A stretch of DNA of 64,000 nucleotides from Isoptericola cucumis (GCF_014635665.1 NZ_BMDG01000010.1:151582-215581), one strand, 5' to 3'; shown: positions 41,191 through 50,857, numbered from the stretch's first letter. The notes: generated from the letters alone by a model not told the origin. Numbers and translations: made by a program.

Positions 41191-42524
41191 CCGTCCAGGG
41201 TACGCGTCGGGCCCGGGTCGCCGGCGGGGACGAGCGGGCGCGCGGCCCCGGCGACGAGCAGGCCGACGGCGACCGGCAGCGCCAGCACCAGCAACGCGTC
41301 CCGGTAGCCCACGTGCTCGGCCAGGAAGCCGATGAGCGCCGGCCCGACGAAGAAGGCCGAGTAGCCGACGGTCGAGACGACCGAGACGCGCAGGGCCGCG
41401 CGCCTCGGGTCGTCGGCGGCCGCCGACATCCCGAGCGGGAAGCCGAGCGCCGCGCCCGCGCCCCAGATCGCGACCCCGACGAGCGCGACCCACAGCACGG
41501 GGACGAGGGCGAAGACCGTCACGCCCACCAGCGCGGCCGCGCCCGACAGGCGCAGCACGGTGACCCGCCCGAGGCGGTCGATGAGCGCCGTACCGGCCAG
41601 CCGGGTGAGCGTCATCGCGCACAGGAAGACCGCCAGGCCCACCGCGCCCGCCGCGTTGCCCGTGCCGAAGCCGTCGACGACGGCGAGGCTCACCCAGTCG
41701 TTCGCCGCGCCCTCGGTGAGGGCCGCCGCCAGGACCACGAGGCCGACCAGCAGCGTGCGCGACTCGCGCCACGTGGCGAGCGTCTCGCGCACGCTGTGGG
41801 CGGTGCCGTGGTCGGTCTCGACGGCGGTCGCAGGGTCGGCGGAGGTGTCGGCGGCGGCGTGGGCGGCGGCGTGGGCGGACGCGTCGACGGAGCCTTCACC
41901 GGCCGCGGCGCCGTGCGGCGTCGGCTCGAAGAACCGCACGCACACGACGACGACGGCCAGGTCGGCCAGCATCACGGTGATGACGTGCGCGGGCAGCGAC
42001 AGCCCGGCGTGCGCGGCGAGCGCGCCGATCCCGGCGCCGGCGACCGTGCCCAGGGAGAACCCGGCGTGGAAGCGCGGCATCACGGACCGGCCGAGGCGCT
42101 GCTCCACGACGGCGCCCTCGAGGTTCATGGCGGCGTCCCAGACGCCCACGCCCATGCCTCCGACGAACAGGCCCACCCGCACGAGCATCGGCTGGTCGGC
42201 GCCGACGGCGAGGGTCGCGACGGCGAACCCCGCCGCGCTGAGCCCGGCGAACGACACGCACGTCGCGGCGGCGCCGATGCGCGACGCGATCAGCCCCGAC
42301 GTCGGCAGCGCCACCAGCGACCCGATGGCCCCGGTGAGCAGCAGCACGCCCATCTCGGACTCGGAGAAGCCCAGGCCGTCGCGGACCGCGGGGATGCGCG
42401 ACGCCCACGTCGACATCCCGACCCCGGCGACCACGAAGACGACGAAGACGGCCCAGGCGGCCCGCACGGCGTGCGGGGAGGGCGGGACGGACGGCCGGCC
42501 CGGCGGCCGCGACGGGGAGCTCAC
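41187..42524 (-). CDS. MFS transporter
   Basis: 445 aa with about 12 membrane helices (for example AWAVFVVFVVAGVGMSTW, GVLLLTGAIGSLVALPTSGL) and a long hydrophilic central loop rich in Ala/His/Asp. The GTG at 42522-42524 is the first in-frame start before TM1; its ribosome-binding site is weak. Related to YbjJ-type MFS permeases. Divergent from a LacI-family regulator and translationally coupled to murB; substrate unknown, possibly under LacI control. Confidence 0.88.
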   Translation of the reverse strand: MSSPSRPPGRPSVPPSPHAVRAAWAVFVVFVVAGVGMSTWASRIPAVRDGLGFSESEMGVLLLTGAIGSLVALPTSGLIASRIGAAATCVSFAGLSAAGFAVATLAVGADQPMLVRVGLFVGGMGVGVWDAAMNLEGAVVEQRLGRSVMPRFHAGFSLGTVAGAGIGALAAHAGLSLPAHVITVMLADLAVVVVCVRFFEPTPHGAAAGEGSVDASAHAAAHAAADTSADPATAVETDHGTAHSVRETLATWRESRTLLVGLVVLAAALTEGAANDWVSLAVVDGFGTGNAAGAVGLAVFLCAMTLTRLAGTALIDRLGRVTVLRLSGAAALVGVTVFALVPVLWVALVGVAIWGAGAALGFPLGMSAAADDPRRAALRVSVVSTVGYSAFFVGPALIGFLAEHVGYRDALLVLALPVAVGLLVAGAARPLVPAGDPGPTRTLDG

Positions 42525-42659
42525 CCCATGACGGTCGGGCCTGGCGGGGATCCGGTCAAGTCGGAGGTCGCATCGATTCGAGCGAGGGGCGCGGGCCGGA
42601 GGTAGGCTGACGCACCGTCCATGCGGTGCCGCAGGCTCCGCGCGACCGGAAGGAGCCCG

Positions 42660-43751
42660 ATGGGCCGCATCCCCGGCAGGCCGACCCTCGCGCGGGTCGC
42701 GGAGCGCGCGGGCGTCTCCGTGTCCACGGCGTCCCTCGCCTTCTCCGGCGCCGGGCCGATCACGGCCGAGACGCGCGACAAGGTGCTCGCCGCGGCCGCC
42801 GAGCTCGGCTACTCGGGCCCCGACCCGCTCGGTCGCCAGCTGCGCTCGGGGCGCTCCGGGATCGTCGGCGTCGTGCTCGGCGACCAGCCCGGTCGCGCGT
42901 TCCGCGACCCCGTGGCCGTGAAGGTCCTCGACGGCCTGGTGGAGGTCCTCGGGTCGGAGGGCCTCGGCGTGCTGCTCATCCCCGGCGTCGCGCGCGCCGG
43001 CGGGGCGGAGGGCGAGCAGGCCGCGGTCGACCCGCTCGTGTTCAGCGCGGCCATGGACGTGGCCGTGCTCGTGTGGGGCGTGCTCGAGCGCGACCCGACG
43101 CTCCAGGCGCTGCGGCACCGCGGCATCCCGGTGGTCGTGGGCGAGGGACGCCCGGTGGAGGGCGCGCCGCTCGTCGCCATCCACGACCGGTCCGGCACGG
43201 CCGAGGCCGTCCGGCACCTGGTCGAGCTCGGGCACACGCGCGTGGCGGAGATCACCCTCCCGCTCGACGCCGACGAGCGGTCGGGCCCGATCGACGCCGC
43301 ACGGCTGGCCCGCGCCGACCGCACCTCCACCAGCCACCGGCTGGCGGGCGTGCGCGACGTCCTGGAGCCGGCCATCTCGTGGGAGACGCCGGCCTCGCTC
43401 GTGGAGCACGGCCGCGACGCCGCCACCGAGATCCTCGGCGCGTGGGTGCCCGCCGCCGAGCGGCCGACGGCGATCATCGCGCACTCCGACCTGCTCGCCG
43501 CCGGCGCCGTGATCGCCGCCCGGGAGCTCGGCCTGAGCGTGCCCGACGACGTGTCCATCGCCGGCTTCGACGGCATCGACATGCCGTGGCTGTCCCCCGA
43601 TGTGCTCACGAGCGTGCACCAGCCGCTGCAGGCCAAGGGCGCCGCGCTGGGGCGCGCCGTCCTGGGCGTGCTCGCCGGCGACGAGCCGGCCGCCACGACG
43701 CTCGACGTCACCCTGGTCCCCGGCACGACCACCGGCCCGGCGCCGCGGTAG
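42660..43751 (+). CDS. LacI-family transcriptional regulator
   Basis: 363 aa from ATG 42660 behind GGAAGGAG. N-terminal LacI helix-turn-helix (TLARVAERAGVSVSTASLAF) followed by a periplasmic-binding-like sensor domain ending DDVSIAGFDGIDMPWLSPDV. The hinge is slightly unusual (SGAGPITAETRDKV). Divergent from the MFS gene, its likely target. No strong operator palindrome was found; an imperfect TCGC..GCGA repeat lies at 42568-42585. Confidence 0.93.
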   Translation: MGRIPGRPTLARVAERAGVSVSTASLAFSGAGPITAETRDKVLAAAAELGYSGPDPLGRQLRSGRSGIVGVVLGDQPGRAFRDPVAVKVLDGLVEVLGSEGLGVLLIPGVARAGGAEGEQAAVDPLVFSAAMDVAVLVWGVLERDPTLQALRHRGIPVVVGEGRPVEGAPLVAIHDRSGTAEAVRHLVELGHTRVAEITLPLDADERSGPIDAARLARADRTSTSHRLAGVRDVLEPAISWETPASLVEHGRDAATEILGAWVPAAERPTAIIAHSDLLAAGAVIAARELGLSVPDDVSIAGFDGIDMPWLSPDVLTSVHQPLQAKGAALGRAVLGVLAGDEPAATTLDVTLVPGTTTGPAPR

Positions 43752-43806
43752 CCCGCTCCCGGCGGGACCGGCCCCTCGGCCGCCGGCCCCCGCGGACCGG
43801 CGCCAC

Positions 43807-46299
43807 TCAGCGCGCGACGGGGTTCGCCAGGGTGCCGGCGTAGAGCAGCGTGCTCGACTGGTCCGCCAGGTCGACCATCTCCAGCGTGTTGCGCAGCTGC
43901 AGCCGGTTGAGGCAGGCGTGCGCGAACCGCGGCGCGCGCAGGTCGACGCCCCGCCCCGGACGCGACGCGAGGTCGGGGTGCTCGGCGGCGTGCCGGTCGA
44001 GCACCTGCCCGACGACGGCCCAGAAACGGCCCTCGCCCAGCACCCCGTCGACGGCGAGGATCCCGGCGAGGTGGCGCAGCACGCCGTCGAACACGTCGGT
44101 GAAGATCACGCGCGCCCGTTCCTCGTCGTCGACGTCCGCCCGCACCCGCTCGGCGCCGGCCGGCAGCGCCCGGTCGCCCAGGACGGCGACCTCCTCGCCG
44201 ATGTCCTTCATGAACGCCCGCCGCACGACGCCGTCGCGCAGCACGAGGACGAGGTTCTCGCCGTGCGGCATGAACGCCAGGTCGTGCGCGAGCAGGCAGT
44301 GCACGAGCGGGTAGAGGTAGGCGTCGAGGTAGGCGCGCAGCCACTCCTCGGCGCCGATGCCCGACGCGCGCACCAGCGCGGTCGCCAGCGCCCGCCCGCG
44401 GGCGTCGCGGTGCAGCAGGGACGCCATGGTCGCCAGCCGCTCCCCCGGCGCGGTGCGCGGCACGGGCGACGACCGCCACAGGGCGGCGAGCATCTTGCGG
44501 TGCGCGTTCGGGGTGGCCGTGCGGTGGTAGACGTCGCCCGTGTACCCGACGGACGCCCGCTCGCGCAGCACCTCGAAGCCGCACGCCCGCAGCGTCGGGT
44601 CGCCCTCGACGACGCCCGCGACCCAGTCGTTGATCAGCGGTGTCGCCCGCATGTACTGCGGGGACAGCCCGCGCAGGAAGCCCATGTTCTGGATCGCGAG
44701 CGCCACCTTGACGTAGTGCCGGTCCGGCCGCGTGCGGTTGAACAGGGTGCGGATGGACTGCTGGGGCTGGTATTCGTCCGCGCCGGGACCCAGCGGCACG
44801 AGGTCGTCGCGCGCGACGTCGGCCGCGAACGTGACCGGCAGCCGGTGCTGCCACTGCCACGGGTGCACGGGCAGGTAGAGGTAGTCCGCCGGGTCGAGGC
44901 TCCGCGCGGCGAGGCGGTCGGCGAACGCGGCACGCTCCGCCCCCGAGAGCTCGGCGGAGTACAGGCCCTGCTCCGTCAGGCCCTCCCCGAGCGCCAGGTG
45001 GGTGTGCTCGCGGCGTGCCGCCAGCCACACCAGCCGCACCCGCTCGCCGCGCTCGGGCGCGTACGCGCGGTAGTCGTCCAGCGAGAACCCGATCCGCCCG
45101 TTGTTCGCGAGGAAGCCCGGGTGCCCCTCGGTCATCGCCGCCTCCGTGGCCTGGAACGCGGCGGCGCGGCGGTGCTCGTCGCCGGCCGCGTCGCGGCGCT
45201 CGGCGGTGCCGGGCACCAGTGCGGCCGCGAGGTCGGGGACCTGCGGTGAGGCGCCCGTCAGCTCGCGCTCGCGCTTGGCGGCCCCGGCGGCCAGCGTGGC
45301 GGACAGCTCCTCGAGGTAGGTCGCGACCAGGTCGTCCGGGACCTGCAGCAGCGGCTGCAGCTCGGCGACCAGCTCGAGCACGTCGACCGGCAGCTCGGCC
45401 TCCGAGGGTCCGGCGGTGCGGGTGATCGACGACGGGTCGACCACCCAGTGCTCGAGCGCGAACGTGCGCGCCGTGAAGCGGTACGTCACGCCGTCCAGCG
45501 CGAGCACGTACCGGCCCCGCCCGTCGGTGCCGGGCTCGCCGGGGCCGGCCTCACCGTCGGGCTCCGGGCGGAACAGCCGCTCGTGCGCGAGCTCGCCGAG
45601 CGCCTTGGCGGCCAGGTGCCGGTGCGCGTGCGCCGCGAGGCCGGGCCGCAGGTGCGGGGCGGGGTCGGTCCCCGGCCCGAGGGGCGAGGCGGCGAAGTCC
45701 TCCGCGGCGCACACGCTGAGCGCGGCCCGCTTGGTGTGCCCGCCGTCGGCGACGTCGACCTCGCGCAGCACCCGGAACCCCGCAGCGGCGTTCTTGGCCA
45801 GCGCCGCGCGGTTGGCGACGTCGGGCTCGACGACGACCCGCCCGGCGCCGAGCCCGCCCGCGCGCCGCGGTGCGAGGCAGCACCGGACGACGGCGCCCAT
45901 CACCGCGTCGGTGAGGCCGTGCCGGCGCGCCGCCGGGTCGGCCGGCGGCGGCGCGACGAGCAGGTGCATGCCCAGGTCGCCCGGCTCGGCGTCGTGCACG
46001 CCCCCGAGCAGCACGCGCGCCGGGTCGTAGGTCTCGACGTAGAACGTCGGCTCGCCGTCGAGGCGCCCGAGCCAGGCGTCCTGGTCGTCGTCCGCGGCGA
46101 CGCCGGCGAGGTACGCGCGCACGCCGGCGACGTCCAGGTGGTCCATCCGCCAGAACGCGGACGCCGGGTGGGCCAGCCAGGACCGCAGCGTCGCGGCGTC
46201 GCGGCCGGGGTCCGCCGGCTCGAGCGTGATCGTGCCGGCGCGGCCGGTCGTGGCGAACGCCGGGCCACGGGCCGTGCGGGCAGCGGCGAGGGCCGTCAT
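43807..46299 (-). CDS. desferrioxamine synthetase: acyltransferase-NIS synthetase fusion (DesC-DesD)
   Basis: 830 aa, the two enzymes that are separate in Streptomyces. About residues 15-215 form a GNAT/AlcB-type N-hydroxydiamine acyltransferase (ASAFWRMDHLDVAGVRAYL, GMHLLVAPP). About 340-810 form an IucA/IucC NRPS-independent siderophore synthetase (VHPWQWQHRLPV, QQSIRTLFNRT, FMPHGENLVLVLRDG). It would acylate N-hydroxycadaverine and oligomerise/cyclise the units to a desferrioxamine. Same architecture as DfoC of Erwinia. ATG overlaps the monooxygenase stop (ATGA); last gene of the operon. Confidence 0.93.
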   Translation of the reverse strand: MTALAAARTARGPAFATTGRAGTITLEPADPGRDAATLRSWLAHPASAFWRMDHLDVAGVRAYLAGVAADDDQDAWLGRLDGEPTFYVETYDPARVLLGGVHDAEPGDLGMHLLVAPPPADPAARRHGLTDAVMGAVVRCCLAPRRAGGLGAGRVVVEPDVANRAALAKNAAAGFRVLREVDVADGGHTKRAALSVCAAEDFAASPLGPGTDPAPHLRPGLAAHAHRHLAAKALGELAHERLFRPEPDGEAGPGEPGTDGRGRYVLALDGVTYRFTARTFALEHWVVDPSSITRTAGPSEAELPVDVLELVAELQPLLQVPDDLVATYLEELSATLAAGAAKRERELTGASPQVPDLAAALVPGTAERRDAAGDEHRRAAAFQATEAAMTEGHPGFLANNGRIGFSLDDYRAYAPERGERVRLVWLAARREHTHLALGEGLTEQGLYSAELSGAERAAFADRLAARSLDPADYLYLPVHPWQWQHRLPVTFAADVARDDLVPLGPGADEYQPQQSIRTLFNRTRPDRHYVKVALAIQNMGFLRGLSPQYMRATPLINDWVAGVVEGDPTLRACGFEVLRERASVGYTGDVYHRTATPNAHRKMLAALWRSSPVPRTAPGERLATMASLLHRDARGRALATALVRASGIGAEEWLRAYLDAYLYPLVHCLLAHDLAFMPHGENLVLVLRDGVVRRAFMKDIGEEVAVLGDRALPAGAERVRADVDDEERARVIFTDVFDGVLRHLAGILAVDGVLGEGRFWAVVGQVLDRHAAEHPDLASRPGRGVDLRAPRFAHACLNRLQLRNTLEMVDLADQSSTLLYAGTLANPVAR

Positions 46300-47696
46300 C
46301 GGGCCACCTCCTGGGTCGTGCGGTCGGGGTCCTGGCTGCCGTGCGACGTGCCTCCGGGCTCGGGGACGCCGCCGGGCAGGCCGAAGGTCTGGAACGCGAT
46401 CCGCTCCTCGATCGGGTAGGGCTCGCGCCCCGTGACCTGGGCGAGGATCACCGAGCTGCGCCACGCGCCGAAGCCGAGGTCCGGCGCGGTGACCCCGTGG
46501 GTGTGCACCTCGGTGCCCGCCACGTGCACCCGGCCCGCGTCGTCGGCCGTGTAGTCGCGGGCGACGTCGAGGCGGCCCAGCTCGTCGAGGCGGACCAGCC
46601 CGGGCGCCAGGAAGTCGGGCGTGCCGGACCCGTAGCCGGTCGCCGCGACGACCGCTCCGGTCCGGTGCGGCGCGACGGTGCCGAGCTGCCCGTGGCGCAG
46701 CGTCAGCACGTGCCGTCGGGTGGCGGGCTCGACGCGCGCGGCGACGACCTCGGTGTCGGTGAGCAGGGTGGCCGGCACCTCGCGGCTGAGCGCGGACCGG
46801 CGGTAGAGCGTGTCGTAGATGTCGTCGACGAGGTCGGCGCTGATGCCCTTGAACAGCCCCCGCTGCTCGCGGCCCAGCAGCTCGCGCAGGTCCGTCGGCA
46901 GGGACCGGTAGTGGTCCGTGTACTCCGGCGACGTCATCTCCAGCGTCAGCTTGGTGTACTCCATCGGGAAGAACCGCGGCGAGCGGGTCACCCAGTCCAC
47001 CCGGTACGTGTCGGGTCCGGCGCCCGCGAGCAGGTCGCGGTAGATCTCCGCGGCCGACTGGCCCGACCCGACGACGGTCACCGCACCGGAGGCCACCAGC
47101 TCGTCGCGCCGGCCCAGGTAGTCCGCGCTGTGGACCACCGGCCCGGCGCCGGGCACGTCCGCCGCCGCCTCGACGAGGCCCGCCAGCGGGGCGGGCAGCC
47201 GCGGCGCCGTGCCGGTGCCGAGCACGACGTGCCTCGTCCGGTAGGTCTCCGTGCGGGACGTCTCGGTCGTACCGTCGTCGAGCCGTGCGACGACGAGCAG
47301 GTCGTCCGAGCCCTCGGCCCGCTCCACCCGCACCACCCGGCGCCCCCAGCGCAGCGTCGTCAGGCGGTCGGCGACCCAGCGGCAGTACTGGTCGTACTCG
47401 GCGCGCAGCGGGTAGAACGACTCCCGGACGTAGAACGGGTAGAGGCGGCCGACGGCCTTGAGGAACGCGAGGAACGAGTACGGCGACGTCGGGTCGGCCA
47501 TCGTCACGAGGTCGGCGAGGAACGGTACCTGGATCGTGGCGCCCTCGAGCATCATCCCGGGGTGCCAGGAGAACCCCGGCCGCTGGTCGAGGAACACCGC
47601 GTCGACGTCGTCCAACGGGTCCGCGAGCGCCGCCAGCCCCAGGTTGAACGGTCCGACGCCGACGCCGACGACGTCGTAGGTGCGGTCGTGGCTCAT
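46296..47696 (-). CDS. desB: cadaverine/lysine N-monooxygenase (DesB-like)
   Basis: 466 aa. FAD motif GVGVGPFNLGLAALA, NADPH motif VVGSGQSAAEIYRDLL and the family segment SADYLGRRDEL, all typical of the IucD/PvdA/DesB N-hydroxylases. In the desferrioxamine pathway it hydroxylates cadaverine to N-hydroxycadaverine. ATG start overlaps the desA stop (ATGA). Middle gene of the iron-box-controlled operon. Confidence 0.93.
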   Translation of the reverse strand: MSHDRTYDVVGVGVGPFNLGLAALADPLDDVDAVFLDQRPGFSWHPGMMLEGATIQVPFLADLVTMADPTSPYSFLAFLKAVGRLYPFYVRESFYPLRAEYDQYCRWVADRLTTLRWGRRVVRVERAEGSDDLLVVARLDDGTTETSRTETYRTRHVVLGTGTAPRLPAPLAGLVEAAADVPGAGPVVHSADYLGRRDELVASGAVTVVGSGQSAAEIYRDLLAGAGPDTYRVDWVTRSPRFFPMEYTKLTLEMTSPEYTDHYRSLPTDLRELLGREQRGLFKGISADLVDDIYDTLYRRSALSREVPATLLTDTEVVAARVEPATRRHVLTLRHGQLGTVAPHRTGAVVAATGYGSGTPDFLAPGLVRLDELGRLDVARDYTADDAGRVHVAGTEVHTHGVTAPDLGFGAWRSSVILAQVTGREPYPIEERIAFQTFGLPGGVPEPGGTSHGSQDPDRTTQEVAR

Positions 47697-49273
47697 CGGG
47701 CCACCCCCTCGAGGGCCGAGGCGTCGCTGCGGCCGAGCCGGGGGTGGACGTCGCGGCACGGCGGCGCGTCGTCGAGCAGCTCCTCCCCGGCGAGCAGGCC
47801 GTGCGCCGCCTGCCGCACGAGGTCGAGCACCGCCCGCACGTCGTCGAGGGTCGCGTCCGGGTTCAGCAGCGTGAGCTTGAGGCACGGGCGCCCGGCGACC
47901 ACCGTCTTGGCGACGAGGGCACGGCCCGAGTCGAACAGCACGCGCCGCACGCGCGGCACGAGGGCGTCGGCGCGGGCGTCGTCGACGCCGTCGGGCTGGA
48001 AGCGGAAGAGCACCGTCGACAGGTCGGTGGGGGCGAGCAGCCGCAGCTCGGGGTCGTCCGCGAGCTCGGCGTGCACCGCGGCGGCGAGGTCGCAGACCGC
48101 GTCGACCAGCGCGCCGATGCCGTCCGCCCCCACGGCGCGCAGCGTGGACCAGAGCTTGAGGGCGTCGAAGCGGCGCGTGGTCTGCAGCGACCGGTCGACG
48201 AGGTTGAGATCCGGGTTGGGGCGGCCCTGCTCGTGCGCGGGGTTGAGGTAGTCGGCGTGCCAGGTCGTGCGCGCCAGGTCGGCGGCCTCGCGCACCAGCA
48301 GCGCGCTGGAGGACACCGGCTGGAAGAACGTCTTGTGGAAGTCGACCGTGACGCTGCGGGCCCGCTCGATGCCGTCCAGCAGGTGGCGGCGGCGCGGCGA
48401 GACCAGCAGCCCGCCGCCGTACGCCGCGTCCACGTGCAGCCAGGCGCCGGCGGCGTCGCACCGCTCCGCGAGCGGCTCGAGCGGGTCGACGCAGCCGCGG
48501 TCGGTGGTGCCCGCCGTCGCGACGACGGCCATCACGACGTCACCCGCGCGCTCGACGTCGACGACCGTGCGGGCGAGCGCGTCCGGGCACATGCGGCCCG
48601 AGGAGTCCGTGCCCACCGCGACCACCGCGTCGTCGTCCAGCCCGAGCAGCAGGGCCGACCGCGCGACGCTGAAGTGGCCCGACGCGGTCGCGAGGACGCG
48701 CAGCCGACCCAGCCGGGCGCGGCGCGCCGGCCCCGTGAGGCGGGCGCCGTCCGGCGCGAGGAGCGCGTGCTCGCGCGCGAGGTGGAGCGCCTGGAGGTTG
48801 GACTGCGTGCCGCCGGAGGTGAACACGCCGTCGCCCGCGGCGAACCCGACGCGGGCCGCGGTCCAGGCCACGAGACGCTGCTCCATGAGCGTGGCGACCG
48901 TGGACTGGTCGTAGGTGTCCACCGACGTGTTGACCGCGGCGAGCATGGCCTCGGCGCCCACGGCGGGCAGCGCCACCGGGCAGTTCAGGTGGGCGACGTA
49001 GGCGGGGTGGTGGAACCAGACCGCGTGCGCGGCGTACAGGTCGGCGGACTCGCGCAGGGCGTCGGCGGTGCCGACGGGACTCCCGTCGAGGTCGACCGCG
49101 TCGACGAGCGCCTGCAGCTCGTCGCGGCCGGCCCCGCCGAAGGGCTGCCTGGTGGTCGCGAACCGGTGGGCGAGGTCGTCGACGACGGCGTGCAGCGTGT
49201 CGGCGTACTCGGCTGCGGTGGCGCCCCGCAGCAGCGTGCGGCCGGGGTCGTGGGCGGGGTGACGAGAGGGCAT
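47693..49273 (-). CDS. desA: PLP-dependent lysine decarboxylase (DesA-like)
   Basis: 526 aa from ATG 49271-49273, which has GAGGAG 9 nt upstream; an ATG nine codons earlier lacks one. Group II decarboxylase fold: VFTSGGTQSNLQALHL, WLHVDAAYGG and the PLP lysine in SVTVDFHKTFFQP. In the operon with desB and the DesC-DesD fusion the expected reaction is lysine to cadaverine. First gene of the operon; a 19-bp iron box lies about 50 nt upstream. Confidence 0.92.
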   Translation of the reverse strand: MPSRHPAHDPGRTLLRGATAAEYADTLHAVVDDLAHRFATTRQPFGGAGRDELQALVDAVDLDGSPVGTADALRESADLYAAHAVWFHHPAYVAHLNCPVALPAVGAEAMLAAVNTSVDTYDQSTVATLMEQRLVAWTAARVGFAAGDGVFTSGGTQSNLQALHLAREHALLAPDGARLTGPARRARLGRLRVLATASGHFSVARSALLLGLDDDAVVAVGTDSSGRMCPDALARTVVDVERAGDVVMAVVATAGTTDRGCVDPLEPLAERCDAAGAWLHVDAAYGGGLLVSPRRRHLLDGIERARSVTVDFHKTFFQPVSSSALLVREAADLARTTWHADYLNPAHEQGRPNPDLNLVDRSLQTTRRFDALKLWSTLRAVGADGIGALVDAVCDLAAAVHAELADDPELRLLAPTDLSTVLFRFQPDGVDDARADALVPRVRRVLFDSGRALVAKTVVAGRPCLKLTLLNPDATLDDVRAVLDLVRQAAHGLLAGEELLDDAPPCRDVHPRLGRSDASALEGVAR

Positions 49274-49321
49274 CGTCGTGGTGGCTCCTCGGGTAGGCAT
49301 GACTGAGCCTCGGGCAACTGC

Positions 49322-49340
49322 TTAGGTCAGCCTGGCCTAA
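49322..49340 (-). promoter_or_regulatory. DtxR/IdeR/DmdR-type iron box
   Basis: TTAGGTCAGCCTGGCCTAA is a 19-bp near-perfect palindrome very close to the actinobacterial iron-box consensus (TTAGGTTAGGCTCACCTAA). It sits just upstream of the desferrioxamine operon, so iron-bound DtxR-type repressor should switch the operon off when iron is sufficient. Confidence 0.88.
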
Positions 49341-49445
49341 CTTAGGGTGCCCTCAGTGATCGCACAACCGGGACACCGGACACGCGTCGGACACAGGTCC
49401 GGACACCGGGCCGGGCAGGGCGGGACCTGAGTTAACCTGGCGCGA

Positions 49446-49531
49446 CACACACGGGAGCCCCGGCAGGGGCTGAGAGGGAGCCGACGCCGCTCCGACCGTC
49501 GAACCTGTCCGGGTCATGCCGGCGAAGGAAG
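49446..49531 (+). promoter_or_regulatory. TPP (THI-element) riboswitch
   Basis: Conserved TPP-aptamer cores are all present in order: GGGAGCCCC then GGGGCTGAGAGGGAG (pyrimidine-sensor helix), and GAACCTGTCCGGGTCATGCC followed by GGCGAAGGAAG (pyrophosphate-sensor helix and 3' P1 strand). The 3' end carries the GAAGGAAG ribosome-binding site for the MFS gene 9-10 nt downstream, so control is probably translational: TPP binding would hide the site. A TAACCT near 49432 could be the -10 box. Confidence 0.93.
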
Positions 49532-49540
49532 TGAGCGACG

Positions 49541-50857
49541 ATGCACAGCTCTGCAACGCCCCCTGCACCCAGCCCCACCGCGACCGCGCCACGCCCCGCG
49601 CCGTCGCCGGCCGGCATCCGTCGGGCGGTGCGCGGCGGGGCGCTCGGCAACTACGTCGACCAGTTCGACATCATGCTCCCGGTGGCCGCCCTCACGCCCG
49701 CCGCCGCGCAGCTTTTCGGCCCGGGACACCTCGCCGGGGCCACCGGCTGGGTGTTCGCCGCGACGCTGCTGGGGCGCCCGATCGGTGCGACCGTCTTCGG
49801 CCCGCTCGCGGACCGGGTGGGGCGCACGGCCACCACCCGCGTCGCCCTGGCCGGCATCGCCGTCACGACCGGGCTCATCGCCGTCGTCCCCGGCCACACC
49901 GTGCTGGGGGCGGGGACGATCGCGCTGGTGGTGGCGCTGCGCTTCCTGGGCGGCGTCTTCGTGGGCGGCGAGTACACGGCCGCCGTCCCGCTCGCGATGG
50001 AGTGGAGCGACCCGCGCCGCCGCGGCCGGCTCAGCGGCCTGGTGATGTCGATGTCGCCGTGGGCCAGCACGACCATCGCCGCGCTCGTGCTGCTGCTGGT
50101 CAGCACGCTCCCGGGCGACGCCTACGTCACCTGGGGCTGGCGGGTGCCGTTCGTCGTCGGGGCGGTGCTGGCCGGCGCCCTGTGCCTCTACTACCGGTCC
50201 GTCGTGCCCGACTCGGACGTCTGGCTGGGCGCCGCCCCGCGCCGTCACCCGCTGCGCGACGTGCTGGTCGGGCCGTACCGACGCTCCCTCGCGCAGGTGC
50301 TCGTGCTCATGACGGGGCTGTGGCTGCTCACCCAGATGGCGGTGCCGACGATGACGGCCGCGGTGCGCTCCGGGGGCGTGCTCGACGCGCAGGCGCTGTC
50401 GTTCACGCTCATGGTGGCGACCGCCGCCTCGGCCGTCGTCATGCACGCGGCGGGCGCGGCGTCGACCCGCACGGGGCGGCGGCGCTTCTTCGTGGTGTTC
50501 GCCGCGGTGTCGCTGGTCGCGGGCCCGCTCACGTGGGCAGGGATCGCGGCCGCCGGCTCGACGGCGGCGGTGGTGCTGCTGGTCACGCTGCTGCAGGTCG
50601 TGACGGTCACCGCCTACGGCCCGGTCGGCGCCTACCTGGCCGAGCGGTTCCCGGCCGCGGTCCGCTCGAGCGGGTACGGCGTGGGCTACAGCCTCTCGAT
50701 CGTGGTGCCGGCGCTGTACCCGGTGTGGCTGCCCGTCCTGCAGGGCGCCGTCGGCGCCGACGTCGCGGTCATGGGTGTCCTCGCGCTCGGCGCGGCGCTG
50801 CTCGGCCTCGGCGCCTGGTGGGGCCCCGAGACCGACCGCGAGCGCCCGCTGCCGTAG
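49541..50857 (+). CDS. TPP-riboswitch-controlled MFS (MHS-type) transporter, candidate thiamine-related uptake
   Basis: 438 aa, about 12 membrane helices, with MHS/sugar-porter features (GPLADRVGRTATTR, GGVFVGGEYTAAVPLAMEWS, YLAERFPAAVRSSGYGVGYS). ATG at 49541 follows the riboswitch. TPP riboswitches control thiamine synthesis and import genes, so thiamine or a precursor (HMP, HET) is the expected substrate; sequence family alone would not say so. Monocistronic. Confidence 0.85.
   Translation: MHSSATPPAPSPTATAPRPAPSPAGIRRAVRGGALGNYVDQFDIMLPVAALTPAAAQLFGPGHLAGATGWVFAATLLGRPIGATVFGPLADRVGRTATTRVALAGIAVTTGLIAVVPGHTVLGAGTIALVVALRFLGGVFVGGEYTAAVPLAMEWSDPRRRGRLSGLVMSMSPWASTTIAALVLLLVSTLPGDAYVTWGWRVPFVVGAVLAGALCLYYRSVVPDSDVWLGAAPRRHPLRDVLVGPYRRSLAQVLVLMTGLWLLTQMAVPTMTAAVRSGGVLDAQALSFTLMVATAASAVVMHAAGAASTRTGRRRFFVVFAAVSLVAGPLTWAGIAAAGSTAAVVLLVTLLQVVTVTAYGPVGAYLAERFPAAVRSSGYGVGYSLSIVVPALYPVWLPVLQGAVGADVAVMGVLALGAALLGLGAWWGPETDRERPLP

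Noticed and set aside
42568..42585. LacI operator TCGCATCGATTCGAGCGA
   Set aside because: Only the outer four bases and the central pair are symmetric, so it is too imperfect to call as an operator.
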